64,000 nucleotides of DNA from an uncultured Clostridia bacterium (GTDB taxonomy: Bacteria > Bacillota > Clostridia > Oscillospirales > Acutalibacteraceae): assembly GCA_946187325.1 (NCBI GenBank), contig CAMHQC010000004.1, forward strand, positions 32,884 to 96,883. Direction: 5' to 3'. A program made the translations under genes and the position numbers. The notes beneath the pieces were generated by a model, which did no database searches, was not told the DNA's origin, and saw nothing but the letters and a program-made list of their open reading frames with translations. Numbering within the stretch: position 1 is the first letter of the stretch; each line of letters starts with the position of its first letter. Below are positions 45,015 through 53,248 of this stretch, piece by piece.

Positions 45015-46220
45015 ATGAAAATTCTTGTAATTAACGCGGGAAGCTCCTCGCTCAAGTATCAGCTTATCGATATGACCGACGAAAAGGTGCTCGCTAAAGG
45101 TAACTGCGAGCGTATCGGCGACGAGGGTTCGTTCATCGGCTATAAGACCGCTGATAATGAGATTAAAAAAGAAGTCGCTATGCCTGACCATAAGGTAGCG
45201 TTTATGCAGGTTAAGGATATGCTCCTCGACCCCGAGGTCGGCGTAATTAAGGATTTATCCGAGGTTACAGCCGTAGGCCATCGAGTAGTACAGGGCGGAA
45301 GTATCTTCCACGAGTCCTGCTTAGTAACTCCCAAGGTTATCGAGGATATCAAGGGCTTAGGGCCTTTAGCTCCCTTACATAACCCCGCTAGCGCCCTCGG
45401 TATCGAGAGCAGCGAGGAAGTGTTCGGCGCGGATACACCTCAGGTAGTAGTATTCGATACATCTTTCCACAGCACAATGCCCGAGAAAGCTTATATGTAC
45501 GCCGTGCCTTATGAGTATTACGAGAAATACGCTATCCGACGTTACGGCTTCCACGGAACATCTCACCGTTTTGTAAGCAAAGAAATGGCGAAACGTATGG
45601 GCAAGGATATCAAGGACTTAAAGCTTATCACCTGCCATATCGGTAACGGTTCTTCTATTACCGCTATCGACGGAGGTAAGGTTATAGATACTACAATGGG
45701 ACTTACTCCGCTCGACGGATTTATGATGGGTACACGTTCGGGCTCTCTCGATCCCTCGGTAGTTACCTTTATCGCCGAGAAAGAGAATCTTTCTCCCGCC
45801 GAGATGAATACGCTTCTCAATAAGAAGTCCGGACTTCTCGGTATTTCGGGAGTTTCCAGCGATGACCGCGATATCACCGCGGCTGAAAAAGAGGGTAACA
45901 AAAGAGCTAAGCTCACTCACGAAATGCTCTACTACCAGATTGCTAAGTATATCGGCTCGTTTTATGTAGCTTTAGGCGGCTGCGATGGTATCGTATTTAC
46001 CGCGGGCCTCGGCGAGAACCAGCCCGTACTCAGACAGGCTGTGTGCGACTATCTCAAGTGCTTAGGCGTAGATATGGATTACGCGGCTAACGACGCTTGT
46101 ATCCGCGGAAAAGAGGGTAAGCTCTCAACCGATAATTCAAAAATCAGAGTTGAGCTTATCGCTACCAACGAGGAACTCGTTATCGCGAGAGATACAAAGG
46201 CTATCGTAGAAGCTTTATAA
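45015..46220 (+). CDS. ackA: acetate kinase
   Basis: Interconverts acetyl phosphate + ADP and acetate + ATP, the energy-yielding step of acetate fermentation. VINAGSSSLKYQL at the start, RRYGFHGTSHRFV near 176, THIGNGSSITAI near 206 and the GENQPVLRQ region near 330 are diagnostic. 401 residues. pta is not adjacent. AAGGGGAATAAATTA upstream of the ATG. Confidence 0.97.
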   Translation: MKILVINAGSSSLKYQLIDMTDEKVLAKGNCERIGDEGSFIGYKTADNEIKKEVAMPDHKVAFMQVKDMLLDPEVGVIKDLSEVTAVGHRVVQGGSIFHESCLVTPKVIEDIKGLGPLAPLHNPASALGIESSEEVFGADTPQVVVFDTSFHSTMPEKAYMYAVPYEYYEKYAIRRYGFHGTSHRFVSKEMAKRMGKDIKDLKLITCHIGNGSSITAIDGGKVIDTTMGLTPLDGFMMGTRSGSLDPSVVTFIAEKENLSPAEMNTLLNKKSGLLGISGVSSDDRDITAAEKEGNKRAKLTHEMLYYQIAKYIGSFYVALGGCDGIVFTAGLGENQPVLRQAVCDYLKCLGVDMDYAANDACIRGKEGKLSTDNSKIRVELIATNEELVIARDTKAIVEAL

Positions 46221-46227
46221 TCAAACA

Positions 46228-46258
46228 AAAATGGTTGGCGTTATGCCAACCATTTTTT
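46228..46258 (+). terminator. terminator of ackA
   Basis: AAAATGGTTGGC (46228-46239) pairs with GCCAACCATTTT (46245-46256) and is followed by TT; loop GTTAT. Confidence 0.9.
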
Positions 46259-46306
46259 AGGTTACAGGTAACAGGTGTTAGGTTACAGTAGCTATAACCT
46301 GTACCC
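46259..46306 (+). repeat. degenerate heptamer tract (GGTTACA type)
   Basis: GGTTACA, GGTAACA, GGTGTTA, GGTTACA, GTAGCTA, then TAACCTG, i.e. it ends with a reverse-complement unit. Downstream to 46429 the gap has a hairpin centred on TCGTTCTAAGAACGA (about 46328-46342) within a larger CAAAATA/TATTTTG pairing and CCGCCACTGGCGG; no gene is seen there. Confidence 0.75.
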
Positions 46307-46429
46307 AGCCCAAAATATAGTCGTCTCACTCGTTCTAAGAACGAACTCGTGACACTCCTTATTTTGCGCAGCGCTTTTGCTCCCTTTATCCGCCACTGGC
46401 GGCGGTCGCAACGCTACCTGAAACCTAAA

Positions 46430-46654
46430 TTATGCGTGCGAATTTATAGATGTATCCTCGACAATTTCATTATCTCTGAAAAGAAGCGAGATACACCAGA
46501 TAGCCGCGAGACCTACGAGGATATAGATTATACGGCTGATAATTCCCGTCTGACCTCCGCCGATAAACGCCACAAGGTCGAACTGGAAAATGCCGACTAA
46601 ACCCCAGTTAAGTCCGCCGATTATCGATAAGACTAACGCTATTTTGTCAATCAT
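46430..46654 (-). CDS. DUF378 family small membrane protein
   Basis: 74 residues with two TM helices (about 3-30 and 38-60). MIDKIALVLSIIGGLNWGLVGIF is the DUF378 signature. Function unknown. Its GGAGG ribosome site lies inside a long hairpin (46659-46702). Confidence 0.85.
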   Translation of the reverse strand: MIDKIALVLSIIGGLNWGLVGIFQFDLVAFIGGGQTGIISRIIYILVGLAAIWCISLLFRDNEIVEDTSINSHA

Positions 46655-46658
46655 AAAT

Positions 46659-46702
46659 AAAGCCTCCTTCGCAACATTATTGTTGACCGAAAGAGGCTTT
46701 TT
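46659..46702. promoter_or_regulatory. hairpin sequestering the DUF378 ribosome binding site
   Basis: On the reverse strand the leader folds as AAAGCCTC/GAGGCTTT, TTCG/CGAA and CAACA/TGTTG around an ATAA loop; the GGAGG of DUF378 is in the 3' arm. On the plus strand the same hairpin is followed by TTTTTATT and would act as a terminator for antisense transcription, so either role is possible. Confidence 0.6.
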
Positions 46703-46723
46703 ATTCAGGAAATTTTTGGATTT

Positions 46724-47104
46724 TTAAAGATAAAAGATAAAATCCAAGATTATCAGCACAATTCCCAGAATTAAAAATCCCGCGCCGATTAACCTCGTCA
46801 CGTTTACCGCCTTTTTTATCTTCATCGAGGTTATCATATTCTCGACAGGAAACGGCAGTATTACTATAATTAGTCCCTCGACCGCTACCGAGAACGACAG
46901 CAGCGTAAATCCGATAGCTCCCGCGAAGGTCGAGATAAAAATTCCTATCGGTATACCGAACACACAGATTATATTTACTATCGAAAACAGCTTCGAGAAC
47001 TTTTCCTGTAATTGATAGAAGTCAAGGGCTTTTCTGTGGCAGTTTTCGTCGCAGTACTGCTCCATATACGAGATTTCTTTTCCGCAGTAATCACATTTTT
47101 TCAT
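46724..47104 (-). CDS. small zinc-ribbon membrane protein
   Basis: 126 residues. N-terminal CDYCGKEISYMEQYCDENCHRK (CxxC...CxxxC at residues 4-22) looks like a zinc ribbon, followed by three hydrophobic segments (about 43-62, 64-84, 104-125). No family assigned. It starts 14 bases inside the end of lgt and is presumably cotranscribed; a link to lipoprotein processing is only positional. Confidence 0.65.
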   Translation of the reverse strand: MKKCDYCGKEISYMEQYCDENCHRKALDFYQLQEKFSKLFSIVNIICVFGIPIGIFISTFAGAIGFTLLSFSVAVEGLIIVILPFPVENMITSMKIKKAVNVTRLIGAGFLILGIVLIILDFIFYL

Positions 47105-47894
47105 TTATTTCAATCCTTTTATTTTTCTTAATTAGAATTATAGTTACAATTATTATAAGTAAAATCGAAATCCACTGGCTCGTGGAAAGTCCGAAAAATA
47201 TTCCCCTGTATGTGTCGGCTCTTAAAAACTCTATAAAGAACCTCGCCGTAGAATAACTCAGCAGATATACGTAAATCAGTCTGCTTTTTAAAATTCTTTT
47301 ACGGAATAATACAAGTATAACAGCAAATATTACGAGATTTACTCCGCTCTCTAAAAGCTGAACAGGGAAGCGGTTTACAAAGTTACAGCTCGGCGTCAGC
47401 GAGTGCGTGGCGGTAAATCCGAAATCGCTCTCTATTCCGTAGCAGCATCCGCTGAAAAAACAGCCCAACCGTCCGAAACAGTGGAAAAGCGGTATTCCCG
47501 CGGCAAAGCAGTCGCTGAAATTCCCGACGTCGATTTTTCGGAATTTACAGTACATAACTCCGAATAACAGTCCGAAAATTAACCCGCCGTAAAATACCAT
47601 TCCGCCCATATAGGTGTAGATTATTTCCCACAGGCGCGAGATGTCCTGACGCTTCGAGAAAAATTCTTTTAAAGAACTAAAAAGGGCGTCGGCGTAAGTG
47701 ACACCGTATAAAATATGCGCGCCGATAAAAGCTCCGACAAGCGCGAAAATCTCGCCGAAAAGTATATCCTCAAAAAGTATTTTGTAGTTTCTTCCGAGAA
47801 TGTACGCGGCTGCGCACATAAGGATTAAGCCTATCGAGGTACATATTCCGTATGTACTCAGGCTCAGCCCGAATAAATGTATTTCAGGTAACAT
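47091..47894 (-). CDS. lgt: prolipoprotein diacylglyceryl transferase family protein (Lgt variant)
   Basis: 267-residue polytopic membrane protein with seven hydrophobic segments. Membrane enzyme that moves diacylglycerol from phosphatidylglycerol to the lipobox cysteine. The signature region is present as HCFGRLGCFFSGCCYG (138-153) in place of the classical GRxGNFxNxExxG, and YGGLIFG near 102 corresponds to the HGG loop region. Such cysteine-containing Lgt-like proteins are common in clostridia; a paralogous role is possible. Lipoproteins exist in the window (for example the solute-binding protein at 50.9 kb). Confidence 0.75.
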   Translation of the reverse strand: MLPEIHLFGLSLSTYGICTSIGLILMCAAAYILGRNYKILFEDILFGEIFALVGAFIGAHILYGVTYADALFSSLKEFFSKRQDISRLWEIIYTYMGGMVFYGGLIFGLLFGVMYCKFRKIDVGNFSDCFAAGIPLFHCFGRLGCFFSGCCYGIESDFGFTATHSLTPSCNFVNRFPVQLLESGVNLVIFAVILVLFRKRILKSRLIYVYLLSYSTARFFIEFLRADTYRGIFFGLSTSQWISILLIIIVTIILIKKNKRIEINEKM

Positions 47895-47947
47895 AACAAC
47901 ACCGTGTCTATTTTAGCAGAAATATAAGGTTATTTCAAGTATGTGTA

Positions 47948-48017
47948 TTGGGTGTAGGATTTAGGGTGTAGGATGACAGCGCTGACTACTGAATACTGAG
48001 AACGGAGGACTGCTAAT
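47948..48017 (+). repeat. degenerate heptamer tract (GTAGGAT and CTGAATA types)
   Basis: Two blocks in 7-base register: GTAGGAT, TTAGGGT, GTAGGAT, GACAGCG; then CTGACTA, CTGAATA, CTGAGAA, CGGAGGA, CTGCTAA. It lies between the divergent lgt and LRR genes and is unlike the GGTTACA class in sequence but identical in period. Confidence 0.7.
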
Positions 48018-48049
48018 CGTTCGTGATAATATACAATTTCACGCCCTTG

Positions 48050-48127
48050 TTTTTGTGCAATCCTACAAAGATAAAAAACTTTCGAAAATTTTGAAACTTT
48101 TTTCCGATTTTTCGACACTACTATAGT
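48050..48127 (+). promoter_or_regulatory. conserved 78-bp promoter block upstream of BspA-like genes, copy 2
   Basis: Ungapped partner of 30567-30644 (63/78 positions by hand). Contains TTTTTGTGCAA, ACAAAGATAAA, TTTTGAAACTTTTT and CGACACTACTATAGT. Ends 29 bases before the ATG of the LRR gene, so the start point must lie at or just after ACTATAGT. Confidence 0.7.
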
Positions 48128-48156
48128 AAGATAGAATTTATAAAAGGGGTGTTCCT

Positions 48157-49503
48157 ATGAAAAAACTAATTTCAATTACGCTGATACTCGCGCTGTTTAT
48201 CTCGATATTTACCCTGAGCGCTGAGGCAAAAAAATCTCAAACGGTTAAAACCTACACCAGCGGAGATTATAAGTATCAGATTCAGAAAAACGGCAAGCTT
48301 AAAATAACCGAGTATATCGGAAACGCGGACGATGTAATCGTACCCGCCGAGCTCGACGAAAAAAAGGTCGAGACAATCGGTAAAGCCGCGTTCGTCGGAC
48401 GGTTTATTAAATCGCTGAAAGTATCGAGCGGAATTTCCGTAATCGAGAGCGACGCGTTTTCATATTGCGATAATCTTAAAAGCGCCGAGCTTCCGTCGTC
48501 CGTAAAAACGCTCGGAAGATACGCCTTTTATAACTGCGTTCAATTAACCTCCGTTAAGCTGTCGAGCGGACTAAAAGAGATAGGCGCGGGAGCGTTCTAC
48601 TACTGCGCCAAGCTTCCCAAGCTTACAATTCCCAACGGGGTTAAATATATCAACGCTTACACGTTCGCTTATTGTAAAAGCCTGAAAACTCTCAAGCTTC
48701 CCGACAGCGTCAAAAATTGTGACTACGAGTGCTTCGACTATTCGGCTTTACGCTCTATATCGTTTGGAAGCAGACTTAAAGCCTTGAGTTCTTATATTTT
48801 TACCGAGTGTCCGAAGCTCGAAAAAATATCCGTCAGCAAGACTAATAAATATTTTTCGAGTAAAAACGGCGTGCTTTACGATAAGAAAAAAACTGTCCTC
48901 AGAGCCTATCCTATGAATAGGAGCAAAAGGCGCTTTACGTTCCCGAGCAGTGTAAAAGAGGTATACCGTTACGCTTTCTACGGTAACAATAATCTTAATT
49001 CGGTCAAGTTTAATAAGAGGCTCGAGAAAATAAAATACTTCGCGTTTGAAAGATGTAAAAAATTAACCTCGGTTACATTCAATAAAAATCTCAAATTTGT
49101 CGGCGATGGCGCTTTTTCGTATTGCAACAGCCTGAAAAAACTGCATATAAAGAAGAATAAGAATCTAAAGATATGTAATAGAGCGTTTGAGGAATGTAAA
49201 AATCTAAAGAAAGTCACCATAGATTATATAGGTGAAAAATGGGAAGGTATGATTTTTGAATACTGTAAAAATCTTAAAACGGTAATTCTTAAAGACGGCG
49301 TTAAACGTATTCCCTACGAAATGTTTGACAATTGCCCTAAGCTTAAAAAGATAAAAATACCGAGCTCGGTAAAGGAGATAGATTCCGACGCGCTCGGGTT
49401 TACGGACGAAGGGTCTGTAAAGAATTTTACAATAATAGGATACCGCGGTACTGCCGCCGAAAAGTACGCGCGTGAAAATAAATTTATATTTAAAGCGGTT
49501 TAA
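48157..49503 (+). CDS. secreted BspA-like LRR_5 protein
   Basis: 448 residues. Signal peptide (MKKLISITLILALFISIFTLSAEA, cleavage near 24). Short lead-in (YKYQIQKNGKLKITEYIGN), then roughly 14 LRR_5 units with the AF..C..L..v spacing, ending in the common C-terminal cap IIGYRGTAAEKYARENKFIFKAV. No cell-wall anchor. AAAGGGGTG before the ATG. First of a second pair; signal peptide and cap closely resemble the next gene's, indicating tandem duplication. Confidence 0.85.
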   Translation: MKKLISITLILALFISIFTLSAEAKKSQTVKTYTSGDYKYQIQKNGKLKITEYIGNADDVIVPAELDEKKVETIGKAAFVGRFIKSLKVSSGISVIESDAFSYCDNLKSAELPSSVKTLGRYAFYNCVQLTSVKLSSGLKEIGAGAFYYCAKLPKLTIPNGVKYINAYTFAYCKSLKTLKLPDSVKNCDYECFDYSALRSISFGSRLKALSSYIFTECPKLEKISVSKTNKYFSSKNGVLYDKKKTVLRAYPMNRSKRRFTFPSSVKEVYRYAFYGNNNLNSVKFNKRLEKIKYFAFERCKKLTSVTFNKNLKFVGDGAFSYCNSLKKLHIKKNKNLKICNRAFEECKNLKKVTIDYIGEKWEGMIFEYCKNLKTVILKDGVKRIPYEMFDNCPKLKKIKIPSSVKEIDSDALGFTDEGSVKNFTIIGYRGTAAEKYARENKFIFKAV

Positions 49504-49515
49504 GGAGGTGTCGAT

Positions 49516-50811
49516 ATGAAAAAACTAATTTCAATTTTATTAGCGGCTGTTACCTTAGTTACCGTATTTACGGTATCTTCGGGCGCTTATGTGTATAGAA
49601 TTTACCGCCACGGAAACTACAGCTACACCTTTAAGGGAAAAGATATCCAAATTGTCGGCTACTACGGTAAAGAGTCTACGGTAAAAATCCCTTCTACTTT
49701 ACTCGGCAGAAAGGTTGTCGCTCTCTCGGACGACAGGCCCGATAAACGCGGAAGCTGGGAGGACTTTAACGATGTTGTAGATTGGAGCGATGATTCTCAG
49801 TTTGGATTTTGGCTTAATAAATATGTTGAAACTATTATAGTTCCGAACTCTGTAAAATACATAAGCTCGAGTTTTTTCGCTGAGTGCGGTAAGCTTAAAA
49901 GCGTTAAACTGCCGAGCGGCCTAAAGACTGTTTCCTACGGACTTTTTAGAAATTGCAAAAAACTAAAGAACGTTTCTATCCCCGAAACCGTTACAAAAAT
50001 CGAGGAAGAAGCGTTTATGAACTGCGGAATAAAAACCTTCTATATTGGAAGTAATGTTAAAAAAATCAAGCCTGACGCTTTTATAAATTCCAAGATAACC
50101 AAGTTCAAGGTAGATAAAGCTAATAAATATTTTAGCTCCGCAAAGGGAGTTCTGTATAACAAGAAAAAGACAAAGCTTTATTATTACTCGTCCGCTCGAA
50201 AACAGAAAAACTATAGAGTGCGTAAAACCGTTAAAAGAATAGAGGAATCAGCTTTTTATAATCATAAATACCTAAAAAAGATTACGCTCGACAAAAAGCT
50301 TCACTATATCGGCAAAGACGCGTTTTATAAATGCAAAAAGCTCGAAACGGTTAATTTTAACCGCAGTCTTAAAACTATAGATAAACACGCTTTCGAGTCC
50401 TGTTATAAGCTTGTTAAGGTGAATCTGAAGAATAAGGTTACCGAAATTCGCGCCGAAGCGTTTTCCGATTGTCACAAACTAAAACAAGTGAGCTTGTCCG
50501 AAAACTTAAAGTATATCGGTAAAGAATCGTTTTCGCATTGCCCGAAGCTTTCGTCGGTCGATTTAAAGTCAAAGAAAAAACTCACCGTCGATAAATACGC
50601 TTTCTACGAATGTGAAAGCTTAAAGCGGGTTGATGTTCCCGAAAATACCGTTAAAATCGAGAAAAAGGCTTTCGGTATTGTCGAGGAATACGATAAAGCG
50701 ATGTACGACTGGGAAGATGTAGTGCTTAGGGGCTTTATACTCGGCGTAAAATATAATTCCCCCGCCTACCGTTACGCCCGAAAGTATAAGATGTATTATG
50801 TGTATATTTAG
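49516..50811 (+). CDS. secreted BspA-like LRR_5 protein (tandem paralogue)
   Basis: 431 residues. Signal peptide MKKLISILLAAVTLVTVFTVSSGA shares its first seven residues (and matching DNA ATGAAAAAACTAATTTCAAT) with the preceding gene. Lead-in YSYTFKGKDIQIVGYYG, about 12 LRR_5 units, cap region GVKYNSPAYRYARKYKMYYVYI. GGAGGTG upstream. Secreted, lysine-rich; ligand unknown. Confidence 0.83.
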   Translation: MKKLISILLAAVTLVTVFTVSSGAYVYRIYRHGNYSYTFKGKDIQIVGYYGKESTVKIPSTLLGRKVVALSDDRPDKRGSWEDFNDVVDWSDDSQFGFWLNKYVETIIVPNSVKYISSSFFAECGKLKSVKLPSGLKTVSYGLFRNCKKLKNVSIPETVTKIEEEAFMNCGIKTFYIGSNVKKIKPDAFINSKITKFKVDKANKYFSSAKGVLYNKKKTKLYYYSSARKQKNYRVRKTVKRIEESAFYNHKYLKKITLDKKLHYIGKDAFYKCKKLETVNFNRSLKTIDKHAFESCYKLVKVNLKNKVTEIRAEAFSDCHKLKQVSLSENLKYIGKESFSHCPKLSSVDLKSKKKLTVDKYAFYECESLKRVDVPENTVKIEKKAFGIVEEYDKAMYDWEDVVLRGFILGVKYNSPAYRYARKYKMYYVYI

Positions 50812-50850
50812 CGCTAAGGGCAAAGGGCAAAGGGCTAAGGGCTCAGAATG
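50812..50850 (+). repeat. degenerate heptamer tract (GGGCAAA type)
   Basis: GCTAAGG, GCAAAGG, GCAAAGG, GCTAAGG, GCTCAGA, ATGACAG in 7-base register, beginning at the stop codon of the LRR gene. Confidence 0.75.
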
Positions 50851-50882
50851 ACAGATACCGACTACTTATTTAGGCAAAACTC

Positions 50883-50911
50883 TTGACTTTAGCATAGTGC
50901 TGTGATAAACT
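50883..50911 (+). promoter_or_regulatory. promoter of the amino-acid ABC transporter operon
   Basis: TTGACT (50883-50888), 17-base spacer, TAAACT (50906-50911), 41 bases before the first ATG. Confidence 0.5.
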
Positions 50912-50951
50912 TATAAAGCTGATTATTTAAAACTAAAATGAGGTGTAAAAA

Positions 50952-51749
50952 ATGAAAAAAATAATTGCTTTAATGTTATCTCTTATCACAGTAATCGCTC
51001 TTTTCGCGAGTTGCGGCGGAGAGAAGAAGGATTGGGATTATATCGCTGACAAGGGCAAGATGGTTATCGGTATTACATACTTCGAGCCGATGAACTATAA
51101 GAAAGACGGTAAGCTCGTAGGCTTCGAGACTGAGTTCGCCGAGGCTGTATGCGGCGAGCTCGGCGTAAAGGCTGACTTCCAGGAAATCGAATGGGATTCC
51201 AAAGAGGTTGAGCTTAACTCCAAGTCCATCGACTGTATCTGGAACGGCTTAACTATTACCGACGAGCGTAAAGAGAATATGGATATCTCTACTCCTTATA
51301 TGGAGAACAAGCAGGTTATGGTTGTTAAAAAGTCTAACGCCAAGAAGTTCGCTAAATCCGTTAAGGGCGCTAAGGTTGCAGCTGAGGCAGGCTCCGCCGG
51401 CGAGGAAGTTGCCAAGGGCGACAAGTTCTTCAAGGGCTCTAATTACGTAGCCGCCGACTCACAGGCTAAGGCTCTTATGGAGGTTAAGAGCGGTACTTCC
51501 GATATCGCCGTAATCGACTACGTTATGTCTATCGGTACATTAAAGTCAGGCTCCGACTACGCTGATTTAGCTGTTGTCGAGGGTAAGGACTTCGCTCCCG
51601 AGCAGTACGGTATCGCTTTCCGCAAGGACAGCCCCGAAACTCTCAAAAAGGTTAACGCGGCTATTCAGAAGCTCGCCGACGAGGGTAAGCTCGACGAAAT
51701 CGCTGAAAAATATAACCTCAAGGATTTAATTTTAGTAAAGGGTAAATAA
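50952..51749 (+). CDS. polar amino acid ABC transporter, substrate-binding lipoprotein
   Basis: 265 residues, solute-binding protein family 3. Signal peptide with lipobox FASC (cysteine at residue 21), then GKMVIGITYFEPMNYKKDGKLVGFETEFAEAV, the classical start of this family, IDCIWNGLTITDERKENMDIS near 95 and FRKDSPETLKKVNAAIQKL near 225. Anchored outside the membrane and delivers an amino acid (cystine, glutamine or other; not decidable) to the permease. Stop and next ATG overlap by one base. Confidence 0.93.
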   Translation: MKKIIALMLSLITVIALFASCGGEKKDWDYIADKGKMVIGITYFEPMNYKKDGKLVGFETEFAEAVCGELGVKADFQEIEWDSKEVELNSKSIDCIWNGLTITDERKENMDISTPYMENKQVMVVKKSNAKKFAKSVKGAKVAAEAGSAGEEVAKGDKFFKGSNYVAADSQAKALMEVKSGTSDIAVIDYVMSIGTLKSGSDYADLAVVEGKDFAPEQYGIAFRKDSPETLKKVNAAIQKLADEGKLDEIAEKYNLKDLILVKGK

Positions 51750-52393
51750 TGGAACAGTTTTTTAATGTCACGGGTAATCTTTTAGAAGGCTTCGGACAGA
51801 ACTGTATTATTTTCGCGGTCACCTTGGTGGCCGCGATTCCGCTTGGACTTATAGTTTCGTTCGGCTCGCGTTCTAAATGTTTACCGATTAAAAGTATCAC
51901 AAGAACTATAGTATGGATTATAAGAGGTACCCCCCTTATGCTCCAGCTTTTTGTTGTTTTTTATATTCCGTCGCTTGTGTGGGGAATATCCTTCGACCGT
52001 ATGACAGCGGCGCTTATCGCGTTCGTTATAAACTACGCGGCTTATTTCTCGGAAATCTTCCGCGGCGGTATCGAAGCTATCCCCAAGGAACAGTACGAGG
52101 CGGGACAGGTTCTCGGTATGAAGAAAAGCCAGATCTTCTTTAAAATCGTGCTTCTCCAGGTTGTAAAACGCATTACCGCGCCTATGAGTAACGAGATTAT
52201 TACTCTCGTTAAGGATACCTCGCTCGCGCGTGTTATTATGGTACCCGAAATCTTAAAGGGCGCCGAAAGATTTACAATGCAGGGCTTAATCTGGCCGCTT
52301 TTCTATACGGGAGTATTCTTCCTGTTGTTCAGCGGATTATTATCAATCTTATTCAAGTTTATCGAGAAAAAGCTCAGCTATTACGAGGGATAA
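51749..52393 (+). CDS. polar amino acid ABC transporter permease
   Basis: 214 residues, HisM/GlnP type (his/glu/gln/arg/opine family). Five TM helices; ITRTIVWIIRGTPLMLQLF at about 48-66 and the EAA loop YFSEIFRGGIEAIPKEQYEAGQVLGMKKSQIFFKIVLLQ near 105-143. Probably a homodimer with the ATPase encoded next. Confidence 0.94.
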   Translation: MEQFFNVTGNLLEGFGQNCIIFAVTLVAAIPLGLIVSFGSRSKCLPIKSITRTIVWIIRGTPLMLQLFVVFYIPSLVWGISFDRMTAALIAFVINYAAYFSEIFRGGIEAIPKEQYEAGQVLGMKKSQIFFKIVLLQVVKRITAPMSNEIITLVKDTSLARVIMVPEILKGAERFTMQGLIWPLFYTGVFFLLFSGLLSILFKFIEKKLSYYEG

Positions 52394-52397
52394 CCAT

Positions 52398-53201
52398 ATG
52401 TCATATTTAAATGTAGAAAATCTTAAAAAAAGCTTCGGCAGAAACGAAGTTCTTAAAAATATCAGTTTTTCGCTCGATAAGGGAGAGGTACTCTCGATTA
52501 TCGGTTCTTCGGGTTCGGGAAAAACTACGCTTTTAAGGTGTCTTAACTTCCTTGAGCGCGCCGACAGCGGTAAGATTACCGTCGGCGGAAAGGTTGTTTT
52601 CGACGGCGCTGACGAAAAGAATAAGAGCGAGGCGGAGATTAGGAAGAACCGTCTGCGTTTCGGACTTGTTTTTCAGTCGTTCAACCTCTTTCCGCAGTAC
52701 AAGGTAATTAACAATATTACCCTCGCGCCGACCTTAGCCGCTAAAGAACAGCTCAAAGCCAACGGCGAATATATGGGAGCTAAAAGCTTAAAAGAGGCTC
52801 AACAGCTAATTAACCAAAACGCTGAAATGCTGCTCGAAAAAGTTAATCTCTTAGAAAAGAAAGACGAGTATCCGTGTAATCTAAGCGGCGGTCAGAAACA
52901 GCGCGTCGCTATCGCGAGGGCTTTAGCGCTTAATCCCGATGTTCTCTGTTTTGACGAGCCGACTTCCGCGCTCGACCCCGAGCTTACGGGCGAGGTTTTA
53001 AATGTTATAAGAGAGCTTAAAGACGCCGACAGCACGATGATAGTCGTAACTCACGAGATCGACTTCGCGAAAAATGTCTCCGACAAAATTATCTTTATGG
53101 ACGAGGGCGTTATCGCCGAGCAGGGCTCTCCCGAAAAGGTTATCGACAACCCCTCCAACGAACGTGTTAAAGCGTTTTTGAGCAAAGTTAAGAATAGTTG
53201 A
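52398..53201 (+). CDS. polar amino acid ABC transporter ATP-binding protein
   Basis: 267 residues. Walker A GSSGSGKTTLLRCLNFLE near 37, Q-loop FGLVFQSFNLFP near 90, signature LSGGQKQRVAIARAL near 160, Walker B DVLCFDEPTSALDPEL, and VVTHEIDFA (the switch histidine). Carries an insertion around 110-140 (TLAAKEQLKANGEYMGAKSLKEAQQL) longer than usual for GlnQ. Third gene of the operon. Confidence 0.95.
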   Translation: MSYLNVENLKKSFGRNEVLKNISFSLDKGEVLSIIGSSGSGKTTLLRCLNFLERADSGKITVGGKVVFDGADEKNKSEAEIRKNRLRFGLVFQSFNLFPQYKVINNITLAPTLAAKEQLKANGEYMGAKSLKEAQQLINQNAEMLLEKVNLLEKKDEYPCNLSGGQKQRVAIARALALNPDVLCFDEPTSALDPELTGEVLNVIRELKDADSTMIVVTHEIDFAKNVSDKIIFMDEGVIAEQGSPEKVIDNPSNERVKAFLSKVKNS

Positions 53202-53202
53202 T

Positions 53203-53248
53203 AGGTTACAGGTTATAGGTTACAGGTGACAGTTTACAGGTAACAGTA
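53203..53248 (+). repeat. degenerate heptamer tract, left flank of the S23 element
   Basis: GGTTACA, GGTTATA, GGTTACA, GGTGACA, GTTTACA, GGTAACA, GTAGGGT in 7-base register, starting at the stop codon of the ABC ATPase gene. It is the reverse complement in kind of the tract at 53930-53983 on the other side of the S23 gene. Confidence 0.85.

Noticed and set aside
46349..46600. Plus-strand ORF of 83 codons after ackA
   Set aside because: It is antisense to the DUF378 gene for much of its length, its other half is a hairpin-rich intergenic stretch, and it has no family resemblance.
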